In this document: positions 23,379-31,636 of the stretch, in pieces
How positions within the stretch are numbered: the stretch's first letter is position 1
Layout: every line of letters starts with the position of its first letter
NCBI GenBank assembly: GCA_934157235.1
Contig: CAKPHH010000003.1
Location: 1-64,000 of the forward strand
Direction of reading: 5' to 3'
Origin: an uncultured Bacilli bacterium
GTDB lineage: Bacteria; Bacillota_I; Bacilli_A; RF39; UBA660
DNA length: 64,000 nucleotides
Notes under the pieces: model-generated
What the model was told of the DNA's origin: nothing
The model's database searches: none
What the model saw: only the letters and a program-made list of their open reading frames with translations
Translations under genes and position numbers: made by a program

Positions 23379-23987
23379 TTATTTTCTCCAATCATCACTA
23401 TTTTTTAAGACCCATTTATTATCTGGGTTTTTTTCAAGCAACATAAGTGCTTGAAATTCTTGAGATAGTAAATCTCTAATTTGTTCATCAGTAAATTTGA
23501 CACTTTGGGCTACTGTTAATGTTGCAATACCGTGAACAAATATCCACATTTTTGTGTGGAAACTTTTTATGTCTTTATCACTTAAATGCGTACTTATTTT
23601 GATAGCATCAATTACTCCAGCAAAGCCTGTTTCATCAGTAGCAACAAAGCTACTTGAGACATTTGTATTAGGTGACATGAACAGTACTTTGAAAAGATTA
23701 GTCTCTTCTTGAGCAAATTTTATATATTTGATACCAATTTGTTTGTATGGAGGAATATCATCGGTCATATTTCTCATTATATAGTCATAGAAATATCTAT
23801 CTATTTTATTGTATAACTCTTTATTTAATTCCTCAGAGTTTTTAAATTGGTAATAAATTGGTCTGATGGAACAATTCATTTTCTTAGCAATTTCTCTATT
23901 ACTAACCTTTCCTATTCCTTCACTTCTAGCTATTTCAAAAGCAGCATTTAAGATCATTCCTTTCGTTATTCTTGTGGCGGTAGGCAA
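23379..23987 (-). CDS. TetR-family regulator
   Basis: Residues 9-55 are a TetR helix-turn-helix (ITKGMILNAAFEIARSEG, then VSNREIAKKMNCSIRPIYYQ). The rest is the helical ligand domain, with the WHG-like motif MWIFVHGIATL of the TetR_C WHG family. The start is TTG, set by AAGGTGAGATA. It is the first gene of the operon with LiaF-like, DUF4097-like and small membrane proteins, and probably represses it through the palindrome at 24023-24038. The ligand is unknown; an envelope-active compound is a fair guess. Confidence 0.88.
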   Translation of the reverse strand: MPTATRITKGMILNAAFEIARSEGIGKVSNREIAKKMNCSIRPIYYQFKNSEELNKELYNKIDRYFYDYIMRNMTDDIPPYKQIGIKYIKFAQEETNLFKVLFMSPNTNVSSSFVATDETGFAGVIDAIKISTHLSDKDIKSFHTKMWIFVHGIATLTVAQSVKFTDEQIRDLLSQEFQALMLLEKNPDNKWVLKNSDDWRK

Positions 23988-24020
23988 TATCTCACCTTCT
24001 TTCGTTTAAATTACAAACTT

Positions 24021-24049
24021 ATTGTATCACATGATACATTATTTGTACA
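24021..24049 (-). promoter_or_regulatory. TetR operon promoter with overlapping operator
   Basis: TGTACA (24044-24049), 17 bases, TACAAT (24021-24026). The palindrome TGTATCA-CA-TGATACA at 24023-24038 covers the -10 and spacer, an ideal place for autorepression by the TetR protein encoded just downstream. Confidence 0.6.
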
Positions 24050-24079
24050 TAATATTTTAAAATTGTTTTTTTTGCATAA

Positions 24080-24108
24080 TAAAAAGGATGACTTTTAATC
24101 ATCCTTTG
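24080..24108 (-). terminator. Intrinsic terminator of the LPxTG gene
   Basis: AAAGGATGA and TCATCCTTT pair around a 7-nt loop, followed by a T run on the minus strand. Confidence 0.65.
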
Positions 24109-24126
24109 CTGTTTTTTATTTGTTAA

Positions 24127-25614
24127 TTATGCTTCTTTTTTTCTATTGTATAAAACGAATAACATAATTGCACTAACTACAGTTATCAAACCGATCATAG
24201 TGTATAAAATTGTACCAATACCACCAGTTAATGGTAATGTTCCTGTTTCGAATGCTGCTATTTCAGCTAAGTAATAACCTTCTGTTGTTGCTGCTACTGA
24301 ATCAGCTATTTTTACTTTTACTGGTACAGTATCTCTTGGTAAGCTGTAACCTGGAGCAGTTGATACTTGTTTTAAGTAATATGTTCCTTCAGCTAAACCT
24401 GCAAATCTTGCAACACCATTACCATCGGTTGTCATTTCACCTAACTTTGTAGTTGCTGCTGCTTCTTTGTAAATTTCAAATTTAACCCCTGATAATTTTA
24501 TATTATTATCTTTATTTGAATAAACTAGAGCTTCGATACCATATGTAAATGCTGCAGCATTTACAGCTGTTGTTGAAGTAGTTCCAGTTCCGTATGGATC
24601 ATTTGAATAAGTTAATACAGCACTATTCATGTTACCAGCAGCATCACCTAGGGTAGCATTAGAATTTAATTTTGCTTTATACTCAATAGTTACTGTAGTA
24701 CTAGTAATGTAGTCTGCAGTAAATTCAATTGTAAGTTTTTGTCCTGAAATTGTTGCTGTTGCTACTGTATTTGCTCCATTTTTGAATGTTCCATTAGTGT
24801 TACTAAGGGCTTTTTCACCATCTTTAATTACTATCGAACTAAGTGCAGATAATGTAATACCATTACCAACTGTATCAACAATTGTATACTTTTTATTTGT
24901 AGCGTTTGTTGGAAATTGTGGAACTGTTCCGACTAAGAAGTATGAATACTCAGTTCCAATTGAATAATTTCCATCCACTCTACCAATTGTACCAATTGCT
25001 TTTGTTAAACCAGCTTGACTAACTTTTGCCTTAATTGTAGCATTACTGATAGTCCAGTCATTTCCATTTGCTGTAGGAATAACGTTACCTACCATAACTG
25101 CATATACATTTAATGTAGTTTTTGGAATAATTAAGTATGCTCCTACTGGTACTGTTGCTGTTGCAGTAGTACTAGATGTAGTCATGTTTGTTCCTGTTAT
25201 TGAAGCGTTTGCTTTCAAATATGCAGTGTAAGCACTAACTAGTTTATCTAGTGTTGATTGAGTTCTTGTACTACCAGATGTTTGATCCCCAGATGTTAAA
25301 GCATAGTAATCTTCAATTGTAAGATTTTTGTAAGTACTTGAACTTGCTAAGAATGCTTTGAAGTCACTTGTAAATTCATAAGTAAATACATTTGTTGAAG
25401 CATTATAGAATGTATTTAATACTTTATAAGCAACTAAAACATCTCCTGTTTTTACATTTGAAATAGTTATTGTTCCTGTGTTAGTAACAAGTAAACTATT
25501 AGAATCACTTGTTGCATGATTACTATTATCAGTTGAGATTGTTATAGCACTAACATTTAGAACCATTCCAAAGGTAAATATTGTAATTAGTAAGCCAAGA
25601 ATTTTTTTCTTCAT
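24127..25614 (-). CDS. LPxTG-anchored pilin-like surface protein with Cna_B domain
   Basis: Signal peptide at residues 1-23 (MKKKILGLLITIFTFGMVLN). Residues 45-200 are a first beta domain, 210-355 resemble the fimbrial isopeptide-forming D2 domain (YSIGTEYSYFLVGTVPQFP), and 370-450 are a SpaA/Cna_B prealbumin-like domain (LSGVKFEIYKEA, YYLKQVSTAPGYSL). LPLTG, a membrane helix and NRKKEA end the protein, for sortase anchoring to peptidoglycan. The layout fits a shaft or minor pilin stabilised by Lys-Asn isopeptide bonds. No sortase is near. A paralogue is at 49652-51313. Its upstream region contains a 16-bp inverted repeat pair (25698-25791). Confidence 0.87.
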   Translation of the reverse strand: MKKKILGLLITIFTFGMVLNVSAITISTDNSNHATSDSNSLLVTNTGTITISNVKTGDVLVAYKVLNTFYNASTNVFTYEFTSDFKAFLASSSTYKNLTIEDYYALTSGDQTSGSTRTQSTLDKLVSAYTAYLKANASITGTNMTTSSTTATATVPVGAYLIIPKTTLNVYAVMVGNVIPTANGNDWTISNATIKAKVSQAGLTKAIGTIGRVDGNYSIGTEYSYFLVGTVPQFPTNATNKKYTIVDTVGNGITLSALSSIVIKDGEKALSNTNGTFKNGANTVATATISGQKLTIEFTADYITSTTVTIEYKAKLNSNATLGDAAGNMNSAVLTYSNDPYGTGTTSTTAVNAAAFTYGIEALVYSNKDNNIKLSGVKFEIYKEAAATTKLGEMTTDGNGVARFAGLAEGTYYLKQVSTAPGYSLPRDTVPVKVKIADSVAATTEGYYLAEIAAFETGTLPLTGGIGTILYTMIGLITVVSAIMLFVLYNRKKEA

Positions 25615-25697
25615 TTTTTAATCATATCCTTTCCTTTTTTCTTAATAACAGATTACACTCAAACGCTTAGTTTTATTTGTGTAGTACCATACAAATA

Positions 25698-25791
25698 AAA
25701 TAGTATTGAAATTATAATCTTGTTATGCTACTCACTAAACCTACCCTGTAATATATTTTAAAGGTAGATTGAAAAAATTTCAATACTATTT
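25698..25791. repeat. 16-bp perfect inverted repeats around the LPxTG gene's promoter region
   Basis: AAATAGTATTGAAATT (25698-25713) and AATTTCAATACTATTT (25776-25791) are perfect inverted repeats 62 bases apart. In the minus direction TATAAT at 25712-25717 could be a -10 reading toward the gene at 25614. An internal CTACC/GGTAG pair is also present. The layout could be an invertible promoter or a long hairpin. Nothing else is visible in 25615-25858. Confidence 0.6.
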
Positions 25792-25858
25792 GATGTATTT
25801 TCCTACTTTTTTATAAATATGTCGTTTATTAAATTTTTTTGTTTTTTGCGAAATGAAA

Positions 25859-27544
25859 CTATTTCTTAGAGTTTACTAAGTTATAGAAATAATTCTTTTT
25901 ATTTAGTAATTCTTGGTAAGTTCCCTTTTCTATTATTTCTCCGTTAGACAGAACTAAAATTTTATCAACATTCTTTATTGTCTCTAGACGATGAGCAATT
26001 ATTATTAGAGTTTTATCTTTAGAATTTTGCATTATATTATTCATTATTTCTTTTTCAGTAATGTTGTCTAAAGCAGAAGTTGCTTCGTCTAGAATTATAA
26101 GATTAGTATTTTCAAAGAACAATCTAGCTAAAGCGACTCTTTGTCTTTCTCCACCAGATATTTTTATACCTCTTTCACCAAGTTCTGTATCAAGACCATT
26201 TTCTAAGTGTCGATAGAACTTCTCTAAAGAAACAAGTTTTAGTACTTTTTGAATTTCCTCATCTGTTGCCTTTTTGTCAAAGACGATGTTTTCACGAAGA
26301 GTTCCCGAAAATATAGGAGACTCTTGTGAAATGTAAGTTATATGATTATATAGTTCATTTAAATTTAGTTTGGCTAGTTCTTCACTAGAAATTAATATTT
26401 TTCCTTGATAGTCTTTTAAAAGACCTATTATTAATTTAATAATAGTTGATTTACCAGAACCAGTTTCCCCTACTATAGCAACTTTTTCACCTTTCTTTAT
26501 AGTTAAGTTTAAATGGCTTATAAGAGTCTTTTTAGAATCAGGATATTTGTAAGTAACATTTTTAAATGTAATTGAAGGAGAAAATTTCTTTAGCTTTTTA
26601 CCAGTAGTTAAACTTAGATCATCTTTTAAATTTAGAAAATCTAAGTATCTTTTAACAGCTATTTTATTCAATTTATAATCAACGTACTCAACATTAAAAA
26701 TAGCAATTGGTTGATAAGATTTGCCTATTAAAGAAATTACTGTTACAATAGCGCCTACAGTAAGATTTGTTTTAACGGCATAAGCTAATATTACAACTTG
26801 CAAAACAGAGACAATTAATTCAAATAAAGTAAAGAATAGTTCATGAACTAATTTAATTTTAACTTTGTTATCGACAATGTTTTTGATACCATGTTCAGTT
26901 ATTTCTATTTCTAAATCATATTTCTTATTAGTTCTAAAAACTACTAGTTCCATTAAACCATTCACTAAGTGTCTGTTTAGAAATTCACTATTTACTAGTA
27001 TTTTTTCTTTTAGATTATAAAGTTTCTTTAAAATAAAATTAGAGATTATGATTACAAATAAGTAGCCAATTAAGATAAAAAGTGTTAATTCTTTTTTTAC
27101 TTGATAAATAAAGATTAAACTAAATAGAGCTGTTGGTAATAAAGTTCTAAAGACATTTAAGTAAAAGTCCAGTATGACTGATGTTGAAGAGGTTGCTCCT
27201 TCTTCTATTTTTTGAATTAAATTACCGGTTCCAAGTTTTTGATACTCTAAGTAATCGATTGTTTGCATTTTTCTTAGAGATTGTAACTTAAAATCTAAAT
27301 AAAGACCATGTTTTAATTTCTGTTCTGGATAATTATCAAGGTAGCCAAAAATAGTTGATATTATTAAGAGAATTCCATATATGATTATAGGTTTTAAAGT
27401 TAGTGTTTGATATTGAAATCCATCTAATATTTTTTGATAATATGTGACTAAATATAATTCTAAAAATGTCATAGATATACCAATTAATAAATATAAAATT
27501 AATATTTTTTTGTTTCTTTCTAATACTTGTTTAAATAATTTCAT
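25859..27544 (-). CDS. ABC exporter, fused membrane and ATPase domains
   Basis: A half-transporter of the ABC-B type. Six membrane helices occupy residues 1-290. The nucleotide-binding domain has Walker A VGETGSGKST at about residue 350, signature ISGGERQRVALARL, Walker B NLIILDEATSAL and switch IIAHRL. It should work as a homodimer; no partner half-transporter is adjacent. The ATG at 27544 (MKLFKQVLERNKK) follows AAAGGAAGGCTACT; an upstream in-frame start would lie inside the leader hairpin. The transcript leader (27545-27740) carries a small ORF and a large terminator-like hairpin, suggesting regulated readthrough as for some drug exporters. Cargo unknown. Confidence 0.88.
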   Translation of the reverse strand: MKLFKQVLERNKKILILYLLIGISMTFLELYLVTYYQKILDGFQYQTLTLKPIIIYGILLIISTIFGYLDNYPEQKLKHGLYLDFKLQSLRKMQTIDYLEYQKLGTGNLIQKIEEGATSSTSVILDFYLNVFRTLLPTALFSLIFIYQVKKELTLFILIGYLFVIIISNFILKKLYNLKEKILVNSEFLNRHLVNGLMELVVFRTNKKYDLEIEITEHGIKNIVDNKVKIKLVHELFFTLFELIVSVLQVVILAYAVKTNLTVGAIVTVISLIGKSYQPIAIFNVEYVDYKLNKIAVKRYLDFLNLKDDLSLTTGKKLKKFSPSITFKNVTYKYPDSKKTLISHLNLTIKKGEKVAIVGETGSGKSTIIKLIIGLLKDYQGKILISSEELAKLNLNELYNHITYISQESPIFSGTLRENIVFDKKATDEEIQKVLKLVSLEKFYRHLENGLDTELGERGIKISGGERQRVALARLFFENTNLIILDEATSALDNITEKEIMNNIMQNSKDKTLIIIAHRLETIKNVDKILVLSNGEIIEKGTYQELLNKKNYFYNLVNSKK

Positions 27545-27570
27545 AGTAGCCTTCCTTTCATACGTGATTG

Positions 27571-27663
27571 TAAAGAAAAAAGAACCTCCTTTCATGAACA
27601 TGCAACAAAGAACAATCACAAAATAATTGTTTCATGTTTGTTGCCATTCATGAGGAGATTCTT
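27571..27663 (-). terminator. Attenuator-like terminator in the ABC exporter leader
   Basis: On the minus strand a ~27-nt arm beginning AAGAATCTCCTCATGAATGG (27637-27663) pairs with the arm ending TTCATGAAAGGAGGTTCTT (27580-27609). A short inner AAACAAT/ATTGTT hairpin sits in the loop. TTTTTCTTT follows. The 5' arm lies inside the leader ORF, so translation of that ORF would affect the hairpin. Confidence 0.65.
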
Positions 27664-27675
27664 AAGGCTCTTCAT
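27616..27675 (-). CDS. Leader peptide of the ABC exporter, 19 aa
   Basis: ATG after TTTAAAGGAATA begins MKSLKNLLMNGNKHETIIL and ends at TGA. The promoter is 70 bases upstream. Codons 5-13 are the 5' arm of the terminator hairpin. Known parallels are drug-inducible leader peptides such as BmrB ahead of bmrCD in Bacillus subtilis; the sequence itself is not similar. That this peptide is made and regulates is inference. Confidence 0.5.
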   Translation of the reverse strand: MKSLKNLLMNGNKHETIIL

Positions 27676-27746
27676 TATTCCTTTAAACTAGTAATAGTTT
27701 ATCTGGTAGTAAAATGCGAATGGTCGAATTAAATTACTACGCTGAT

Positions 27747-27775
27747 AGTATATGATATTTTCTTAGATATGTCAA
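27747..27775 (-). promoter_or_regulatory. Strong promoter of the ABC exporter
   Basis: TTGACA at 27770-27775, 17 bases, TATACT at 27747-27752, a near-consensus vegetative promoter. It implies a leader of about 195 nt. Within the leader GTAGTAA/TTACTAC and AAACTA/TAGTTT hairpins precede the leader ORF. Confidence 0.8.
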
Positions 27776-27796
27776 TATTTGTAAAGATAGCTTAAA

Positions 27797-28882
27797 TTAT
27801 TCAGTCTTAATAGTACTTTCTAAAGTAGTCTTTAATAAAGAATCATAAAACATAGTTTTATGCTTTAGAAGATGGAAAAAATTTAAAAGATAAAATAAAC
27901 CTAAAATTAAAGCTGAGGTTGGAAGATAAAGAGTTACTAAAATATTTAGATTAAAGTATTTAAAGACTAGTGTTGGTAAAATTAGAAAATAAATTATTTT
28001 ATAATAATATAGATAAATAAAGATAGCTCTTAGACTTATTCTAAGTAAACGTTTATTTTGAGGTACTATCTTTATATTTAGGAATTTACCAGCTGGAGTG
28101 TATCCTTTAGATAGATAAGGGATTAGGATGTAATATACTATTAAAGTTATATAATTAAGGTATTTAACATTTATCAATGTCGATACAATCATATGAAAGA
28201 TACCATAGATAAATAAATCTAGGAAGAAGTATGTTAATCTTCTTAGTCCAGAAATTACTTTACCTTGTTCTAGAGAATCTTTATCAATTTTTTCACGAGA
28301 TGGTAAATACTTTTCGACTAGGCCAAATAAAAGATAACCAACTACCCCACCTAAGGTATTTAAAATTAAATCATCAACATCAAATAATCTATAGGCATGT
28401 GGATATATAAAATAAAGACCAGATAGTTGAGTTAGTTCAAAAAATAGACTTAGAAAAAAAGATAAGATGAGAACCTTTTTAAAACTTGCTTTGTAGTAAT
28501 ATCTTAAATACATACCAAATGGTATAGTCATTAAAATATTAAATAAGGCAACATAAACACAATTTTCTGTTAGAGCTTTTAAGTAAGTAGATGGATTTGA
28601 AATATTAAAAGATGTTTCTTTAATAATGTCAGCAATAAATTTGAATGGAATTAAATTATACATTGTTTTATCTGTAGGAAGATTATTAATATCTGGTAAT
28701 GGTAGGATTACTAAAAAATAGATAGTCATCGTATACAAAATAAAAGAATAAACTATTAGAGTTCTTAGTTTATTAATAGACCCATATCTATGATATTGCT
28801 TTAAGATATAAGGAATTGTAAAGATAAGGGCTATAATAGGAAAAAATATTATAGATGTCTTTATTGTAGATATATATTGCAT
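27797..28882 (-). CDS. VanZ-RDD membrane protein
   Basis: The N-terminal half is a VanZ-like domain with about five helices and the motif FELTQLSG followed by YRLFDVDDLILNTLGGVVGY. The C-terminal half (from about residue 210) is an RDD domain (SGLRRLTYFFLDLFIYGI) with three helices. VanZ gives low-level teicoplanin resistance in enterococci; in most Bacillota these fusions have no known role. I use the ATG at 28882 (MQYISTIK), which follows AAAGGAAGATTAGT. An upstream in-frame ATG at 28930 overlaps the extended -10 TGCTATAAT. Confidence 0.85.
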   Translation of the reverse strand: MQYISTIKTSIIFFPIIALIFTIPYILKQYHRYGSINKLRTLIVYSFILYTMTIYFLVILPLPDINNLPTDKTMYNLIPFKFIADIIKETSFNISNPSTYLKALTENCVYVALFNILMTIPFGMYLRYYYKASFKKVLILSFFLSLFFELTQLSGLYFIYPHAYRLFDVDDLILNTLGGVVGYLLFGLVEKYLPSREKIDKDSLEQGKVISGLRRLTYFFLDLFIYGIFHMIVSTLINVKYLNYITLIVYYILIPYLSKGYTPAGKFLNIKIVPQNKRLLRISLRAIFIYLYYYKIIYFLILPTLVFKYFNLNILVTLYLPTSALILGLFYLLNFFHLLKHKTMFYDSLLKTTLESTIKTE

Positions 28883-28950
28883 ACTAATCTTCCTTTCAGT
28901 AATATTATAGCAGATATATTTAAAATTCAACCTTACATTTTTGTTAGATA

Positions 28951-28985
28951 GAAAAAGAAATAAGTACTTTGACCTATTTCTTTAT
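28951..28985 (-). terminator. Intrinsic terminator
   Basis: AAAGAAATA pairs with TATTTCTTT and is followed by a T-rich run on the minus strand. It overlaps the last codons of the 28974-29333 gene and ends that operon. Confidence 0.55.
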
Positions 28986-29333
28986 TTTTTGTAAAACTTT
29001 AATTGTAAAAACAACACAACCATTCTCTTTAGTTTCTTCTTCAGTATAATAACCATTATAAGTATCTTGAACTACGGCTTCAACATCTTGATAGGTATCT
29101 TTAAAGTCTTCATCGAAATACTTTTCGTAACAAGAATACCAATCAGGGAAGTCTTCTCTTTTTAGGACTTCAGCTATTACTTCTTCATCAAAGTCTGGTA
29201 GTTTTTGAAATCTAATAGTATCACTTGGTTTTATAAGACGTCTTTTAGAATCATTTAAACGATATTCTCTAGTCTTATTATTTTTAGTTAAGGCTTCAAA
29301 GTTAGAAGCATATAGTTTCATTATATGTTCCAT
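28974..29333 (-). CDS. ASCH/PUA-like domain protein, 119 aa
   Basis: MKLYASNFEALTKNNKTREY and RLNDSKRRLIKPSDTIRFQK resemble the ASCH/YqfB-type PUA-like fold, where the RxYRLND.KR stretch and the GD-like turn (PSD) line the ligand cleft. The remainder is acidic, with a Tyr-rich region (WYSCYEKYFDEDF). Small proteins like this often bind or hydrolyse modified nucleosides. The start follows GAGGTATAACT and lies two bases after the stop of the MBL-fold gene, so they are an operon. Function inferred from fold only. Confidence 0.6.
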   Translation of the reverse strand: MEHIMKLYASNFEALTKNNKTREYRLNDSKRRLIKPSDTIRFQKLPDFDEEVIAEVLKREDFPDWYSCYEKYFDEDFKDTYQDVEAVVQDTYNGYYTEEETKENGCVVFTIKVLQKIKK

Positions 29334-29335
29334 AG

Positions 29336-30214
29336 TTATACCTCATTTTGTTTCCAGTACATTTTGTTATCAATAAATTCATAAGTTAATTTATTTTGAT
29401 CTTTTAGATAAGAAAGATAAGATTTTATAGTACTACTGATTAGAACATATTGAGTAGCATTCATTACTAGGGCATAATTATCAAAAACACCTTTTAAAAT
29501 ATCTTCAAAAGTAATATTTTCTTTACAAATATTATATAAGTAGTCTAAGATTTCATTTATTTTATCTTCATTTATTTTTATTAGTTCTTTAATATTAGCA
29601 GTGGCAGCACAATGAGATGGAATATACATTTTAGCCGGTAATTCTTTTAAGATATTTAGTGTGTTTAGGTATTCAGCGACATTATAGATAAAGAAAACAT
29701 GATATTTAGTAATTGTTTCTTCACTAAAGAGAGAATCTCCTAAGAAGATTACGTCATCTGATGTTTTTACTCCAATCATATCAAAGAAATGGCCCCTTAA
29801 AACGATGTATTCTAAACCATTTGGTAGATTATTATCAATATCTGTTACGATAGATGGTTTTGCCATTAAGAATTTATTTTTTATAGCCTCAAAGGGATAA
29901 GCACCATATAAGAAAGATGGTTCTAGTAATGGGTGTTCAGTAATACATTTTTCAATACCATAACTATATATTTTACAATTAGTACGTTCTTGAATTACTT
30001 TATTTCCACCGACATGATCGGCATTAGAATGAGTAGAAATTATACCTACTACTTCCCAGCCTTTTTCATCAACTATTTTTAAAATCTTTTTACCGGCTTC
30101 TTTATCATTACCAGTATCAATTAAAAAAATATGTTTATCATCTAAAAGATAGATACCGATATTAGTATTATTTTCAATGTAGTATGTTTTTTCTCCGACT
30201 TGTTTTAGTTCCAT
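29336..30214 (-). CDS. Metallo-beta-lactamase-fold hydrolase with altered metal motif
   Basis: The N-terminal half carries the MBL fold: IFLIDTGND, STHSNADHVGGNK, a downstream RGHFFDMIGV and FLGDSLFSEE, then YIPSHCAA. In the metal motif HxHxDH the second His is Asn (HSNADH), which should weaken or change the first metal site. The C-terminal ~80 residues are a helical domain that resembles a winged helix. The substrate is unknown. I chose the ATG at 30214 (MELKQVGEKTYY); the GTG nine bases earlier is part of the AAGAGGTGAAATCT ribosome binding site. It lies downstream of asnS. Confidence 0.8.
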   Translation of the reverse strand: MELKQVGEKTYYIENNTNIGIYLLDDKHIFLIDTGNDKEAGKKILKIVDEKGWEVVGIISTHSNADHVGGNKVIQERTNCKIYSYGIEKCITEHPLLEPSFLYGAYPFEAIKNKFLMAKPSIVTDIDNNLPNGLEYIVLRGHFFDMIGVKTSDDVIFLGDSLFSEETITKYHVFFIYNVAEYLNTLNILKELPAKMYIPSHCAATANIKELIKINEDKINEILDYLYNICKENITFEDILKGVFDNYALVMNATQYVLISSTIKSYLSYLKDQNKLTYEFIDNKMYWKQNEV

Positions 30215-30264
30215 AGATTTCACCTCTTAGGTATATTATAAAGAATTTTTGGAGTTATTTAAAG

Positions 30265-31635
30265 TTAAAATTCACAATTAGAAACAGTTCTAGGATAAGG
30301 TGTTACATCTTTGATGTTTTCAATACCGGTTAAGTACATTAGTAATCTTTCAAAACCAATACCAAAACCTGATGTTTGTACACCACCATATTTTCTTAAT
30401 TTTAAGTACCAGGCATAGTCTTCTATTTTCATACCTTTATCTTGCATTTCTTTTAGAAGAACATCATAATCATCTTCTCTTTGACTCATACCAAACACTT
30501 CACCTATTCCTGGTAATTCTAAATCGGCTCCAGCGACAGTTCCATCTTCTAGGTGCTTCATATAAAAGGCTTTTATTTCTTTAGGCCAATTAATAATAAA
30601 CATGGGACAAGCAAAATACTCAGTTAAGTATTTTTCATGTTCTTTAGCAATATCAGATCCATACGTTGGTGTAAAGACAAAGTCTTTTTTGGCTTCTTGA
30701 AGTATTTTTATACAGTCTTTATATGGTACTCTTTTAAAAGATTCTTTGGTTACTTTTTTTAATTTTTTGATTAAGCCTTTTTCAACAAACTGATCTAAAT
30801 ATTCCATTTCATCTTTAGCATGTTTTAGGATATATTTTATGACATATTTCATTAACTCTTCAGCAATATCCATTATTCCTTCTAAGTCACAGAAGGCTAC
30901 TTCTGGTTCTATTTGCCAGAATTCAGCAATATGATAAGGTGTATGAGAAGGATCGGCTCTAAAGGTTGGCCCAAAGGTGTAGGTTTTAGTGAAGGCTTGA
31001 GCAAAAGTTTCGGCTTCAAATTGGGTAGAAACAGATAGGCCTACTTTCTTTTGGAAAAATTCTTTGGTGTAATCGACTTTACCAGTTTTGGCTATTTCTT
31101 CAAGACTTTGAGTTGTAACTTGAAACATTTCTCCGGCTCCTTCGCAGTCACTTGAGGTAAATATTGGGGCTTGGAGATAAATATAGCCATGGTCTTGAAA
31201 ATATTTGTGAATAGCCATAGCAGTTATACTTCTTATACGAAAGACTGCTTGAAACAAAGTAGTTCTTGGTCTTAGATAGGCTTCTTCTCGTAAGAATTCT
31301 CTGCTGTGAGGTTTAGGTTGAATAGGATAATCTTCGGAACAGTCCGCTAATAATTCAACTTTTTTGGCATGAAGTTCAATTAGTTGGTCTTTTACAGGAG
31401 ATAATTTTAAAATACCAGTTACTTTTAGAGCAGATCCAAAATGGATTTTAGTAATACTATCATAGTCCTTTAAAGATTTGTCATATATAATTTGTAATTT
31501 TTTAAAACAAGTTCCATCCGATAGTTCAATAAAACTTATTTCTTTTTGTTTGCGATGTTTTCTAATCCATCCTTGAATAGTAATTTCCTTTTCGATTAAT
31601 GATTTGTAATCATCATATACTTTTTTAATTTCCAT
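30265..31635 (-). CDS. asnS: Asparaginyl-tRNA synthetase
   Basis: Charges tRNA-Asn. Residues 15-100 form the OB-fold anticodon domain (ITIQGWIRKHRKQKEISFIE). The class II core has motif 1 at FRIRSITAMAIHKYF, motif 2 at TFGPTFRADPSHTPYHIAEF and motif 3 at SGFGIGFERLLMYLTG. EPEVAFCDLEGIMDIAEELM is typical of AsnRS rather than AspRS, and the 456-aa length fits. The ribosome binding site AAAGGAAAA lies at the end of an Asn-rich leader ORF whose stop is one base before this ATG, so translation is probably coupled. An Asn-type T-box lies upstream. Confidence 0.95.
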   Translation of the reverse strand: MEIKKVYDDYKSLIEKEITIQGWIRKHRKQKEISFIELSDGTCFKKLQIIYDKSLKDYDSITKIHFGSALKVTGILKLSPVKDQLIELHAKKVELLADCSEDYPIQPKPHSREFLREEAYLRPRTTLFQAVFRIRSITAMAIHKYFQDHGYIYLQAPIFTSSDCEGAGEMFQVTTQSLEEIAKTGKVDYTKEFFQKKVGLSVSTQFEAETFAQAFTKTYTFGPTFRADPSHTPYHIAEFWQIEPEVAFCDLEGIMDIAEELMKYVIKYILKHAKDEMEYLDQFVEKGLIKKLKKVTKESFKRVPYKDCIKILQEAKKDFVFTPTYGSDIAKEHEKYLTEYFACPMFIINWPKEIKAFYMKHLEDGTVAGADLELPGIGEVFGMSQREDDYDVLLKEMQDKGMKIEDYAWYLKLRKYGGVQTSGFGIGFERLLMYLTGIENIKDVTPYPRTVSNCEF

Positions 31636-31636
31636 A

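Noticed and set aside
27545..27619. N-terminal extension of the ABC exporter
   Set aside because: The extra codons come from the terminator stem and U-tract; the ATG at 27544 has a good ribosome binding site and a normal family start.
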